Positions 1-7,944 of a stretch of DNA of 64,000 nucleotides are shown one piece after another. Under the pieces are notes generated by a model. That model searched no databases, was not told where the DNA came from, and saw only the letters and a list, made by a program, of their open reading frames with translations. This stretch comes from [Leptolyngbya] sp. PCC 7376 (GTDB lineage Bacteria > Cyanobacteriota > Cyanobacteriia > Cyanobacteriales > MRBY01). Position 1 is the first letter of the stretch; each line of letters begins with the position of its first letter. The position numbers and the translations under genes were made by a program. The DNA lies in assembly GCF_000316605.1 (NCBI RefSeq), contig NC_019683.1, forward strand, positions 2,092,036 through 2,156,035, given 5' to 3'.

Positions 1-292
1 AAGTAAGACAGGGTGATCTGCTGGATCAACTTCTAGTTCTTTGAAAGCGTACTCGAGCAGTTTCTCGTAATCATCCCAATTGGTGACAATGCCATGCTCA
101 TTAGGATATTTGAGGGTAAGAATGCCACGTTTACTTTGCGCTTCGTCGCCGACATAATAGTCTTTTTGTCCCATGCCCACCATTACACCTTGGTGGCGAG
201 GTCTGCCGACAATTGCTGGAAAAGTTTCTCGGGGAGCCTCCTCTCCTGCGAAGCCAACTTTTACTATGCCCGAACCAATATCAATGACAATA

Positions 293-1329
293 TAGCAATT
301 TCTAGTCGAGTGAGGTGCAATAGCAGCAATGTGTAAACCAGCATCGAATATCATCAAGGGTAATCTTGGAAAAAGCTACCTCAATTGCCTTGTCTAGAGC
401 TAGATAAGTTCTTGCCCCGATACTTTTCAAGGTACTTTTCAACTTTGACCAGCAATTTTCAATGGGTGAAAAGTCTGGAGAATAGGGAGGAAGGTAAATC
501 AACTTAGCTCCCACGGCCTCAATCATTGTGCGTACTGACTCTCCTAAATGAATCGAACAGTTATCCATCACCACACATGCTCCCGCCCATAAGTTTGGTA
601 TTAACTTCTGGCTGATGAATGCTTCAAAGGTTAATCCATCCGTACTCCCCAGCAGATGATAATTAGCGACCATTCCCTTGAAGCCTAATGCTCCAATCAA
701 AGAAACATTCTTGCCTCGTTTACTGGATTTCGGACTATAAGCTCGTTTCCCTTTCTCAGAACGTGCCCTCAGTCTTGTCATGGCTAAGTTCACGCCCGAT
801 TCATCGATAAAAATCAAGTTTTTCGCTAGAGTCGCTTGCATTTTCTGCCAAAAATCATATCTGGCTTGTTGCACTCGTTTTGTCGCCTTAAGGTCTGGAT
901 AGAATGTTTTTTTGAGGCTATATCCCATTCTTCTTAAGGTGCGATGCATGGTGCTATTGGCCACACGGAGACCAGTGCGTTTCTCCATCTCATCACATAG
1001 TTCCGCTAGCGTCGCATCGTTTTTCTTGGTGAGCAACTGGCGCAATATTGTTTGATGCTCTTCGTTTAATTTGGGAGGTGTTTGTTGGCTCGTTTTTTCG
1101 GAGCAATCGACCCTGTCAGTCGTTTTTGGTCGAGGAGCTTTTGTACAAAACTTTTCGCCACTCCAAATTGTCGGGCAAGACTACTTTGACTCACACCACC
1201 CCTTTCGTAGGCATCCACTATTTTCTGTCTTAAGTCTAATGAGTAGGCTTTCGGCAAGATGCTACTTTCTTCCTCACCAGTCAACTCACCTATACTACTT
1301 CATACACCTTGCTAGGCTGAAATTTGCTG
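293..1329 (-). mobile_element. IS630-family element inserted in the actin gene
   Basis: A 1,037-bp element with TA at both borders (291-292 and 1330-1331), the usual IS630/Tc1-mariner target duplication. The ends are imperfect inverted repeats: TAGCAATTTCTAG on the left, CAGCAAATTTCAG on the right read inward. The transposase fills the inside. The clean target duplication suggests a recent, simple insertion. Confidence 0.88.
302..1284 (-). CDS. IS630-family transposase, probably made by -1 frameshifting
   Basis: Two overlapping frames together make a DDE transposase. The first (1284-1066) is a helix-turn-helix N-terminus ([17 protein letters not shown]...SLARQFGVA). The second (to 302) carries the catalytic domain with [15 protein letters not shown] and [13 protein letters not shown], the D-D-E set of IS630. 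An A-AAA-AAC slippery run sits at 1092-1098 in the first frame; a -1 shift there joins the two into one protein of about 325 residues. Programmed frameshifting is common in IS630 elements, so this copy may be active. Confidence 0.85.
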
Positions 1330-1350
1330 TAGGTGTTCCTGCCATCGTTT

Positions 1351-1356
1351 TCTCCT
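1351..1356 (-). promoter_or_regulatory. Ribosome binding site of the actin gene
   Basis: AGGAGA on the minus strand lies 5 bases before the ATG at 1345. It marks a bacterial translation start on the piece of the actin gene stranded beyond the IS630 element, and fixes the start codon. No clear -10/-35 pair was recognised in the 200 bases upstream. Confidence 0.75.
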
Positions 1357-1623
1357 AGTTTTATGCATTGAGGTAGATGTCTTATTACTTTTTTGTTCTT
1401 CTCAGTATTCTGCTCATGAGGCTGAAATATAGCGCCACAAATTTGAGGGCTTGCTTTTGAGCGTAAATAAGAGCTATCTGGAGTTAAAAAGCAAACACAT
1501 GGATTGTATGAGCAATATTCGGAGAAAATACTTCTATTCAAATGATTCTTTGTGAAATGTCATGAAAGTATATTTTGAAGAGCAGGTATTTGGTTATTGA
1601 GATAGCTGATATTTGAAACAATT

Positions 1624-2129
1624 TTATTTGGTACGTTTTTTACCGTGGCATTGTTTGAATTTTTTGCCGCTACCACACCAACAAGGTTCTTTTTTTGGGG
1701 TTTGATGGGGGGCAACATATCACCTTCGAGATAAAACCATTTACCTTTTTCCTTCACAAATTGCGATCGCTCATGGAGTTGGGCAACTTGGTTCCCTTCT
1801 TGGTACGCAGCGGCAAATTCAACAATGCCTGTTTTATCTTCGGGTTGACCAGCTTCAATTGTCACAATGGTTAGACCCAACCACGTCACATTATTGGCTG
1901 TCGCTGTAATTTGACGGCGGCTATTCATTGCCCGCTTAGTCGGATGGTGGGTATTAACTAAATAGTCAATATTCTTGAGGCAATAGGCTGTGTAGCGCGA
2001 TCGCATTAATTTCTCGGCAGTGGGTGCGGGAAGTTGCCCCTGAAGATAAACGCCACAGCATTGCGCTAATAAGTTTTCACTACCGCAAGGGCAAGGTAAA
2101 GACGGGAGGCGATCGCCAGAAATAAGCAC
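1624..2129 (-). pseudogene. YchJ-like SEC-C motif protein, frameshifted near its end
   Basis: The N-terminus has a SEC-C zinc motif (CPCGS...CC) followed by the YchJ/UPF0225 core (KLMRSRYTAYC, HHPTKR). The in-frame product loses the expected second SEC-C motif. In the next frame, just after a run of seven A on the coding strand (1690-1696), the sequence reads EPCWCGSGKKFKQCHGKK and stops at 1624. A one-base slip in the homopolymer therefore splits the gene; uncorrected, translation runs on to 1560 with an unrelated tail. This could be a true mutation, phase variation or a sequencing error. The family is thought to bind zinc; its function is unknown. Confidence 0.85.
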
Positions 2130-2252
2130 GACTAAACTCCGAAATGGTTGGCATTATTTTAGGTTGAAAGGTCTAATGCACCAATTCACTCGGCGATCGC
2201 CAGTCTATTCGATCCCTATAATTTGAGAGCGAAATCAACATCTATTTCATCT

Positions 2253-3074
2253 ATGGCAAATCAAGTCGTCCTAGTTACAGGGGCATCCGCAGGCATCGGT
2301 AAGGCAACAGCAAAAACACTTTTAGCAGAAGGCTACACCGTTTATGTTGCGGCTAGAAGGGTTGGGAAAATGAAAGACCTAGAGGAATTGGGGGTGATCG
2401 CCATTCAGATGGATATCACCAAAGAGACAGAGGTTGCAGCAGCGGTCGAACAAATAACAGCAGAGAATAATGGTGTTGATATCCTCGTGAACAATGCGGG
2501 GTTTGGGTTGTATGGCGCGATGGAAGACATCTCTATCGATGAAGCTCGATATCAATTTGAAGTGAATTTATTTGGATTAGCGCGATTAACTCAATTGGTT
2601 TTGCCTTATATGCGCAGTCAAAAATCTGGCAAGATTATTAATATTTCGTCGATTGGTGGCAAGATTTATACACCCTTGGGAAGCTGGTATTACGCAACGA
2701 AACACGCCCTTGAAGGTTGGTCAGATTGTCTTCGTTTCGAGCTAAAAGCTTTCAACATCGATGTTGTGATTATTGAACCAGGACTCATCCAAACTGAATT
2801 TGGAAATGTAATGATTGCGCCCATGATGAGGCGTTCTGGCCGTGGTGTTTACGGCAATTTAGCGAAGACTTTAGCGCGCAGCTCCATAGATATGTACGCC
2901 AACAATAGTGCATCGAAACCACAGGTTGTTGCAGATTTAATTCTCAAAGCGATTAAGGCGAAAAAACCGAAAACTCGTTATGTCGGAGGCAAACTAGCAA
3001 CACCATTACTATTCGCTCGTAAATGGGGAGGCGATCGCCTTTTTGATTGGCTCATTGGCAATATGCTCAAATAA
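2253..3074 (+). CDS. Short-chain dehydrogenase/reductase (SDR)
   Basis: A classical SDR of 273 residues. The NAD(P)-binding motif TGASAGIG is at the N-terminus, NNAG follows at about residue 80, and the catalytic Ser (ISSIGGK) and Tyr-x-x-x-Lys (YYATK) are present. AARR after beta-strand 2 suggests NADPH preference. The ATG at 2253 starts the protein directly on the Rossmann strand, so I prefer it to the upstream TTG at 2223. The substrate cannot be told. It is divergent from the YchJ-like gene. Confidence 0.88.
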   Translation: MANQVVLVTGASAGIGKATAKTLLAEGYTVYVAARRVGKMKDLEELGVIAIQMDITKETEVAAAVEQITAENNGVDILVNNAGFGLYGAMEDISIDEARYQFEVNLFGLARLTQLVLPYMRSQKSGKIINISSIGGKIYTPLGSWYYATKHALEGWSDCLRFELKAFNIDVVIIEPGLIQTEFGNVMIAPMMRRSGRGVYGNLAKTLARSSIDMYANNSASKPQVVADLILKAIKAKKPKTRYVGGKLATPLLFARKWGGDRLFDWLIGNMLK

Positions 3075-3109
3075 GACCAGACAATCAATTAGGGGCAATC
3101 GCCAACCCA

Positions 3110-3523
3110 TTACTCCAAGAACTGATTCGATTTGGTGTTGTCTCTCAACCACTGAGCAAGTTTTTCTATTTCTGTCGCTTGAGATGTTTGACTCGCCGCT
3201 ACCTCTGAAAACATTTGGGTGACATTTTCCTCTGAGGCGATGAGCTCAAAACCGTTGATGGCAAGAAACGTATAAACAGCAATTAAGCCAACCTGGGTAT
3301 TACCTTCTAGAAAGCAGTGGTTTTTCGTAAAGCCGTAGCCAGACACCGCAGCGAGGGTAAATAAATCAATATTGTCGGAGTAATGGAAAACATTTTTTGC
3401 CTTGCTGAGACTAGAGGCGATCGCCCCAGCGTTTAGGATGCCAGCTTTACCACCAGCCACGGCAATGATTTCTTTGTGGATGCCATAGATATCCGCCGCA
3501 TTGAGCCAAATCGGTTCTTTCAT
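3110..3523 (-). CDS. Doc-like Fic-family toxin with altered active site
   Basis: 137 residues with the Doc fold signature: an N-terminal IHKEIIAVAGG motif and AAVSGYGFTKNH. Doc kinases inactivate EF-Tu by phosphorylation through HxFxDGNKRxG. Here the motif reads HCFLEGNTQVG, so His and the GN pair are kept but Asp is Glu and the Lys-Arg pair is Thr-Gln. Activity may be weakened or lost. The start overlaps the upstream antitoxin gene by 4 bases (ATGA arrangement), typical of a toxin-antitoxin operon. Confidence 0.85.
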   Translation of the reverse strand: MKEPIWLNAADIYGIHKEIIAVAGGKAGILNAGAIASSLSKAKNVFHYSDNIDLFTLAAVSGYGFTKNHCFLEGNTQVGLIAVYTFLAINGFELIASEENVTQMFSEVAASQTSQATEIEKLAQWLRDNTKSNQFLE

Positions 3524-3744
3524 TTCGCCAACTCAATCAATGCTTTCCGATATTTCTTCATACCTCGTTGGGCAATCGCCATTTTTTGCTCAAAGTCTAA
3601 ATCCGCGTTAGAAGAGCGACTATATTTTTTCAATAATTCTTCGAGGGCGATCGCCGAAAGTTCGTTCAAAGAAACATCTAATCTTTGAGCTAAAACCCTA
3701 GCTTTTTCGACGATTTCATCAGGGAGAAAAACTGTTGTAGTCAT
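3520..3744 (-). CDS. Ribbon-helix-helix antitoxin paired with Doc
   Basis: 74 residues. The N-terminus MTTTVFLPDEIVEKARVLAQ fits a ribbon-helix-helix DNA-binding strand and first helix; the C-terminal half is basic and helical and probably wraps the toxin. It is first in a two-gene operon with the Doc-like toxin and is expected to repress its own promoter. Doc is more often paired with Phd; an RHH partner is a variant. Family assignment rests on pattern only. Confidence 0.72.
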   Translation of the reverse strand: MTTTVFLPDEIVEKARVLAQRLDVSLNELSAIALEELLKKYSRSSNADLDFEQKMAIAQRGMKKYRKALIELAK

Positions 3745-4088
3745 AAAAAATAGTGAGTATGGAGGGCGTCATCATGATGTAGCTCACGATTCGCTTGGCA
3801 AAAGGCAGAAAATTTTTCACGGCTCATCAGGGCGATCGCCAGCAAGAAGACCGCCAGATGCGTTGTTTTCCTCTGAATCAATCATGGAGAGTACAAAGGT
3901 TGGCGATCGCCCTTAAACAAAAAGCAGATATCTCAGAGAATACCTGCAATCTGTCTTCATCATCACGATTAGTGCTCACCTAAATGGCGCGATTTATAAA
4001 AGAGACCAAGCATGACAGCTCTAAGAAACAGGATTTTATGCCAACTTAGATCGCTCAGTCTCCCATAGAGTAATGATTTATTTGCCTT
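3745..4088. other. Intergenic, no gene recognised
   Basis: This stretch lies between the toxin-antitoxin promoter and the end of the cold-shock gene. It has two HIP1 sites and no ORF with recognisable similarity. A small open frame at 3795-3983 has no convincing start signal or family features. The antitoxin promoter should lie at its left edge. Confidence 0.5.
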
Positions 4089-4295
4089 TTATACTAAAGT
4101 TACATCCTCAGCTTGAGGCCCCTTTTTACCTTGAGTGACAGTAAACTGCACCTTTTGCCCTTCGTCTAGCGTCTTGAAACCCTCGATGTTAAGCGCACGA
4201 AAATGAACAAAGACATCAGGTCCATTTTCTTGTTCAATAAAGCCAAACCCTTTATCTGAGTTAAACCACTTCACAACGCCCGTTACTTGAGACAT
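4089..4295 (-). CDS. Cold-shock domain protein (CspA family)
   Basis: 68 residues covering a single cold-shock OB-fold. RNP1 (KGFGFIEQ) and RNP2 (VFVHFRAL) are both present, and the start [17 protein letters not shown] is canonical. It binds single-stranded RNA or DNA as an RNA chaperone in the cytoplasm. It stands alone with a long upstream leader, as is common for cold-shock genes whose mRNA leader controls translation. Confidence 0.93.
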   Translation of the reverse strand: MSQVTGVVKWFNSDKGFGFIEQENGPDVFVHFRALNIEGFKTLDEGQKVQFTVTQGKKGPQAEDVTLV

Positions 4296-4861
4296 AAAAT
4301 CATTCTCTATTCAGTTAGATCATATGTAATGTTACTTGTTTACAGTGAAAGCTGCCAGATATAGTTTCGATAACTATCTCGTCATAGCATTATCTCTATC
4401 CAGATCAAATTCGATAGGATACTTTACCTCGACAGATGCCTTGTAATGGTATCGACCCGACTTCGACTCATTAGGGGTAAATCTTCACCGATACAAAAAA
4501 TTAGGCGATCACCCCAGAAGATAAACCCATCCAACTCTTTTTAGAAAGAATCCAACACCGACACAAACATTCCCTCGATAGAAATTGGCATGGTGTCTGG
4601 GAAGGGTAAAAAGGCGATCGCCATGTGCATCGTATTCAGAGGATGTCTGAAAAGAGTCTGACCGTAACTTGTGTCGAAATGAGTTGCACGTAAAAATAAG
4701 CACTTCAGGCGATCAACCTGGCGGAATTTACGCAGCATTTATCGAACATAAAGACTTTTCAGACAACCTCTCAGGCAATACCTAGCTTGTGAGCTGTCGT
4801 CGCTGCTTACTTTTTTGTAGACTGCGATGATAAATTTGACAGTGCCTTTGTGGTTTAATGA
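4296..4861. other. Gene-free interval with a HIP1-flanked coding remnant
   Basis: The right end should hold the cold-shock gene promoter and leader. The middle contains the remnant at 4504-4622. The rest, up to the MAPEG stop at 4862, shows no convincing gene. Confidence 0.5.
4504..4622 (+). repeat. HIP1-bounded gene-tail remnant, copy 1
   Basis: Between GGCGATCACC (4504) and GGCGATCGCC (4613-4622) an open frame reads TPEDKPIQLFL...KHS-D-NWHGVWEG and stops. A second copy at 7801-7909 has the same frame (APEDKPTKLFL...KHSADKNWSGVWEG-stop) and the same HIP1 boundaries. The matches sit mainly at amino-acid positions, so both look like 3' ends of members of one protein family, not recent DNA copies. 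I do not recognise the family. Confidence 0.6.
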
Positions 4862-5266
4862 TTATCCTATTACTAAGCCAAAGACAAAGCCACCAAGGGA
4901 AAGGAAGAAACCGATCGCCCAAGCAAAACTACGGAAAGGCGTAATTCCTGCGGCATAGAACAGTAAATGTAGACAACGAGTAACCAGAAAAGCGATCGCT
5001 GTCCATTGAGTCCAAATATTAGAAATCCCAGCCACTGCCGCAATCAAAATAAGTGGCGCAAAAATAGCTAAACCTTCCACATGGTTGCGCACTGTGCGGG
5101 TTAAACGACCGTGTAAACGAGTTGCTCCCTTGAAATTGTGATCCTGTTCCCGATTAGACAAGGCATATTGAGCACCGACTGCTACATCGAGAGCAAGCTG
5201 TTGCGCCAAAATTGCAATCCAGAGTAGGGCTGCTGCGCCAAATAAAGTCCAAAGTTCAATCGTCAT
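4862..5266 (-). CDS. MAPEG-family membrane protein
   Basis: 134 residues and four predicted membrane helices. The pattern (NREQDHNFKGATRLHGRLTRTVRNHVEGLAIFAPL) matches the MAPEG family of small membrane glutathione-dependent or eicosanoid-type enzymes found widely in bacteria. The ATG at 5266, preceded by TCAGGAGA, is preferred to the longer frame starting at 5353. The MerR regulator gene is just upstream on the same strand. Its substrate in cyanobacteria is unknown. Confidence 0.82.
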   Translation of the reverse strand: MTIELWTLFGAAALLWIAILAQQLALDVAVGAQYALSNREQDHNFKGATRLHGRLTRTVRNHVEGLAIFAPLILIAAVAGISNIWTQWTAIAFLVTRCLHLLFYAAGITPFRSFAWAIGFFLSLGGFVFGLVIG

Positions 5267-5383
5267 AATCTTTCTCCTGAAAAAATTGATTACTAGTTGC
5301 TTGTTGTCTGAAGTAAAGTCAAAAACTTGGAGGCGATCGCCAGCTACGACCATCAGCCAAAATATGGTTGAGCAGAGAAAAAA

Positions 5384-6223
5384 CTAAAGCTGAGGAGCTT
5401 GCACCGGAAACTGAATTTCAACCACCATTTCCGTTTCGCGACCTGCCTGAGGCGGAACCAGAAAAACTTCCCGACCCGGCCCAACCAATTTGTATCGATG
5501 TTTCTCCGCCCAAGTCCCAATCGCGCTATAGCAGAGATGACCATTTTCTGGGCCATCATGACGCACGGCTGTTACTGCCGTTTCAACAGGTTCCAAATCG
5601 CGAACTCCTAAAGTCGAGCCATTTGGCAGTGTTAAAGTCAGATCTAGAGCTTCCTTGAGATAAAATCCAAATTCAAGATCCCACTGCTGCTCTTCATACA
5701 ATTCACTATGGACAACTGCGGCAAATCTCTCGAGATACTGTTTTTTTACTTGTTTGCTGACTGCCGCCCTAATTTGACTGATGACAGCCATGGTTTGTTC
5801 TAAATCCTGGAACTGGTGGCGCAGAGAAAGAAATGTTTGGGCAGGCAAGGATTTCAATACCACATCGTCATCTTGAAAATCATCGCCACGTTCTAACTGC
5901 TGTAGTCGAGACTCTACTGCCCGTAAACGCATTGCTTCGGCTTGAAGGGTTTGTTCAATTTGAGCTTTACGCAACGACAGCATGCCACGAATTTCATCGG
6001 GAGACACTTCATCCGATACGAGACGCTTAATTTGGTCTAACGCCAATCCTAAATCTTTGAGAGCCAAAATTCGATTGAGCTGACTTAATTGCGACACGCT
6101 GTAGTAACGATAGCTAGTATCACGATCGCTATGAATTGGGGTAAATAAACCAATGTCATCGTAGTAGCGCAATAAGCTAGCTGGGACTTGAGCAATCTTG
6201 GAAAACTCACCAATACGAAACAT
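5384..6223 (-). CDS. MerR-family transcriptional regulator
   Basis: 279 residues. The N-terminal winged helix (RIGEFSKIAQVPASLLRYYDDIGLF, then YRYYS) is the MerR DNA-binding domain. A coiled-coil dimer helix follows at about 75-115, and the C-terminal half resembles a GyrI-like ligand-binding domain. This is the BmrR-like layout of regulators that sense small organic molecules. The MAPEG gene starts about 120 bp downstream on the same strand, so it is a plausible target. Confidence 0.88.
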   Translation of the reverse strand: MFRIGEFSKIAQVPASLLRYYDDIGLFTPIHSDRDTSYRYYSVSQLSQLNRILALKDLGLALDQIKRLVSDEVSPDEIRGMLSLRKAQIEQTLQAEAMRLRAVESRLQQLERGDDFQDDDVVLKSLPAQTFLSLRHQFQDLEQTMAVISQIRAAVSKQVKKQYLERFAAVVHSELYEEQQWDLEFGFYLKEALDLTLTLPNGSTLGVRDLEPVETAVTAVRHDGPENGHLCYSAIGTWAEKHRYKLVGPGREVFLVPPQAGRETEMVVEIQFPVQAPQL

Positions 6224-6498
6224 ACTTTAGCCTCTGAACTCAATGCTTCGCAGTCTAAAGTTTCAAGTTACTTGAAGGTCAAGCCGCTTGTTGATTTACG
6301 CGAAAGGCGTATACATTTTGAGCTAGCTAGACAGTCATTATCTGCGTTACATCCAATATCCCAACGTCTACGTTGGATTTAAATCGAAAAGGGAATTTGT
6401 GGCAATCGCCCATATTAAGACTTCGTCAATCCCACATTTACTGAAAAAACTTAAAAGCCACCAAACTGCCGACTCATTGGATCCGTTGCATACTACGC

Positions 6499-6544
6499 AA
6501 CAAAATATCATGTATTTTCATAACAAAATATCATGTATTTTCAT
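6499..6544. repeat. Perfect 23-bp tandem repeat, two copies
   Basis: AACAAAATATCATGTATTTTCAT occurs twice head to tail at 6499-6521 and 6522-6544. It lies about 340 bp upstream of the rod linker ATG. It could be a paired regulator site or simple slippage. Confidence 0.8.
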
Positions 6545-6721
6545 ACTGCACTGGGCACCATAATGGCTAGCAATTCAATTTTCGTTGGTCGATTGATAGT
6601 GATGCATCTCAGTTGATTCCTCCCTCACTTGAGAACATCTGGCAAATTAATCCTGTCGTTGAGCAACGTAAAGCCTGAAGTAACAAGGCTAGGCTGCCAT
6701 AGAAATCAAAGATGAAACTGG

Positions 6722-6759
6722 TACTCAAGAATTTTAATAATACTCAAGAATCTTAATAC
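6722..6759. repeat. 19-bp imperfect tandem repeat, two copies
   Basis: TACTCAAGAATTTTAATAA at 6722-6740 is followed by TACTCAAGAATCTTAATAC at 6741-6759. It lies about 120 bp before the linker start, within a likely promoter or leader. Confidence 0.7.
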
Positions 6760-6879
6760 ACACCCACTCCCTAAAGGATTTAAGATCCTTAATATCTTGA
6801 ATTTCAAGAGACTTAACTTTTTAAAAAGACAATTTAATCGCCGCATACTTGCAAAATAAGTAAAAAATCACCTTAAGAA

Positions 6880-7719
6880 ATGCAATCATCATCTAAAGCC
6901 ATTCCATCGGCCCCAAAGCCAGCCGCTGCTATTTCAGCCGTGGCAAACAAAGCTTTCTCGACAGTAGATCCAGTGGAATACATTTCACGGGCAAATATTT
7001 CTGAGGCAATTGGGCAACGAGATGTTGAGCAACAAGATGTAGTAATTGCTGCGGCCTATAAGCAGGTTTTTGGCAATGCACATCTGATGGAAAGTGAGCG
7101 AGACACATATGCCGAGTCTCAACTCCGTAATGGTTCCATCACAGTGATGGAGTTTGTTCGTCGGTTGGCGAAGTCGGAGCGCTACCGTGCTTTAGTGCTT
7201 GAACAACATTCAAACGTACGCGCCATTGAACTAAACTTCAAACACCTATTGGGTCGTGCACCAGAAAATAAGGAAGAAGTTTCTGAACATATTGTTCGCT
7301 TGGCAAATGAAGGGTTTGAGGCAGAAATTGATTCTTATATCAATAGCGATGAGTACTGGAAATGTTTTGGTACAGACATAGTGCCTCACTATCGGGGTTA
7401 CAACACTCAAACGGGTCAAAATTTGGCGGGATATACGCGTTCATTCCAGCTTGTTCGGAGTATGTCTAGTAGTGACAAATCCACGCCAGCAGAATCATAT
7501 GGACGACTCGAAAATAGTTTGTTCAAAGGTGATTTTGAAACTGCGGCTGCTTTACTTAATGGTGTAGGTGTTGCAGAAACTGTAGAGCCAAAGCCAAAGC
7601 AATCGACCTATCCCGCAGATGCTCCGATCACGAGATATGGGTCTGTTACTTCATTCCCTTCATCAAGTATTTATTCAACGAGAGAGATTATTCGAAGAGC
7701 TGTCAATCAGATTCTTTAG
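6880..7719 (+). CDS. Phycobilisome rod linker polypeptide
   Basis: 279 residues with a full PBS-linker domain from about residue 30 to 190. Typical blocks are AAYKQVFGNAHLMESER, LRNGSITVMEFVRRLAKSE, NFKHLLGRAP, EIDSYINSDEYWKCFG and YRGYNTQTGQ. These match CpcC-type rod linkers that join phycocyanin hexamers. The C-terminal CpcD-like capping domain of CpcC is not evident; the tail is short and Ser/Pro-rich and ends in REIIRRAVNQIL. It is not in a cpc operon here, so it is an orphan linker, perhaps used under particular light. A terminator follows. Confidence 0.9.
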   Translation: MQSSSKAIPSAPKPAAAISAVANKAFSTVDPVEYISRANISEAIGQRDVEQQDVVIAAAYKQVFGNAHLMESERDTYAESQLRNGSITVMEFVRRLAKSERYRALVLEQHSNVRAIELNFKHLLGRAPENKEEVSEHIVRLANEGFEAEIDSYINSDEYWKCFGTDIVPHYRGYNTQTGQNLAGYTRSFQLVRSMSSSDKSTPAESYGRLENSLFKGDFETAAALLNGVGVAETVEPKPKQSTYPADAPITRYGSVTSFPSSSIYSTREIIRRAVNQIL

Positions 7720-7746
7720 AATGCAGTTGTGAAAGAGCAAGTTGCG

Positions 7747-7783
7747 AAAGCCAGAGAATTTCTTCTCTGGCTTTACGTTTTTT
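7747..7783 (+). terminator. Terminator of the rod linker gene
   Basis: A 12-bp perfect stem, AAAGCCAGAGAA/TTCTCTGGCTTT, with a TTTC loop and a run of six T at 7778-7783, 28 bp after the stop codon. Confidence 0.9.
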
Positions 7784-7800
7784 GTACCGAAGTCAGGAGA

Positions 7801-7909
7801 GGCGATCGCCCCAGAAGATAAACCGACCAAACTATTTCTCCAATATCTCCGTAAACATTCCGCAGACAAAAATTGGAGTGGCGTTTGGGAAGGGTGAAAG
7901 GCGATCGCC
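7801..7909 (+). repeat. HIP1-bounded gene-tail remnant, copy 2
   Basis: HIP1 sites at 7801-7810 and 7900-7909 enclose the frame APEDKPTKLFL...NWSGVWEG-stop, homologous to the remnant at 4504-4622. No upstream part of the gene is visible. Confidence 0.6.
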
Positions 7910-7944
7910 TGATTTGAACTAGAAAGATCATCTGTCTTTGTTGA

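Larger units (their letters stand above)
1..1345 (-). pseudogene. Eukaryotic-type actin gene, 5' part, split by IS630
   Basis: The complement of 1-290 reads through without a stop as the N-terminal subdomain of actin. Visible blocks include VIDIGSG (phosphate loop 1), [50 protein letters not shown] and [10 protein letters not shown]; identity to animal or yeast actin is very high, far beyond MreB or ParM. An IS630 element (293-1329) flanked by TA interrupts it. Beyond the element, at 1330-1345, are ATG GCA GGA ACA CC-TA with an AGGAGA ribosome site. Removing the element plus one TA gives [13 protein letters not shown] in frame, so the gene was intact before insertion. The 3' part lies left of the window. 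Actin with profilin is known in Microcystis aeruginosa PCC 7806 as a transferred gene; transfer here is inferred. The split copy is probably not expressed as full-length protein. Confidence 0.93.
6224..6879. other. Long upstream region of the phycobilisome linker gene
   Basis: 656 bases without a recognised gene. They hold two short tandem repeats (6499-6544 and 6722-6759) and an AT-rich stretch before the linker ATG. Phycobilisome linker mRNAs often have long leaders, so much of this may be transcribed. No rho-independent terminator was found. Confidence 0.5.

Noticed and set aside
94-336. Plus-strand open frame of 80 codons at the window start
   Set aside because: It is the shadow of the actin frame on the other strand; the minus-strand product has the clear homology.
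1071-1358. Plus-strand frames over the IS630 transposase
   Set aside because: They overlap the transposase fully, have no start signals and no family resemblance.
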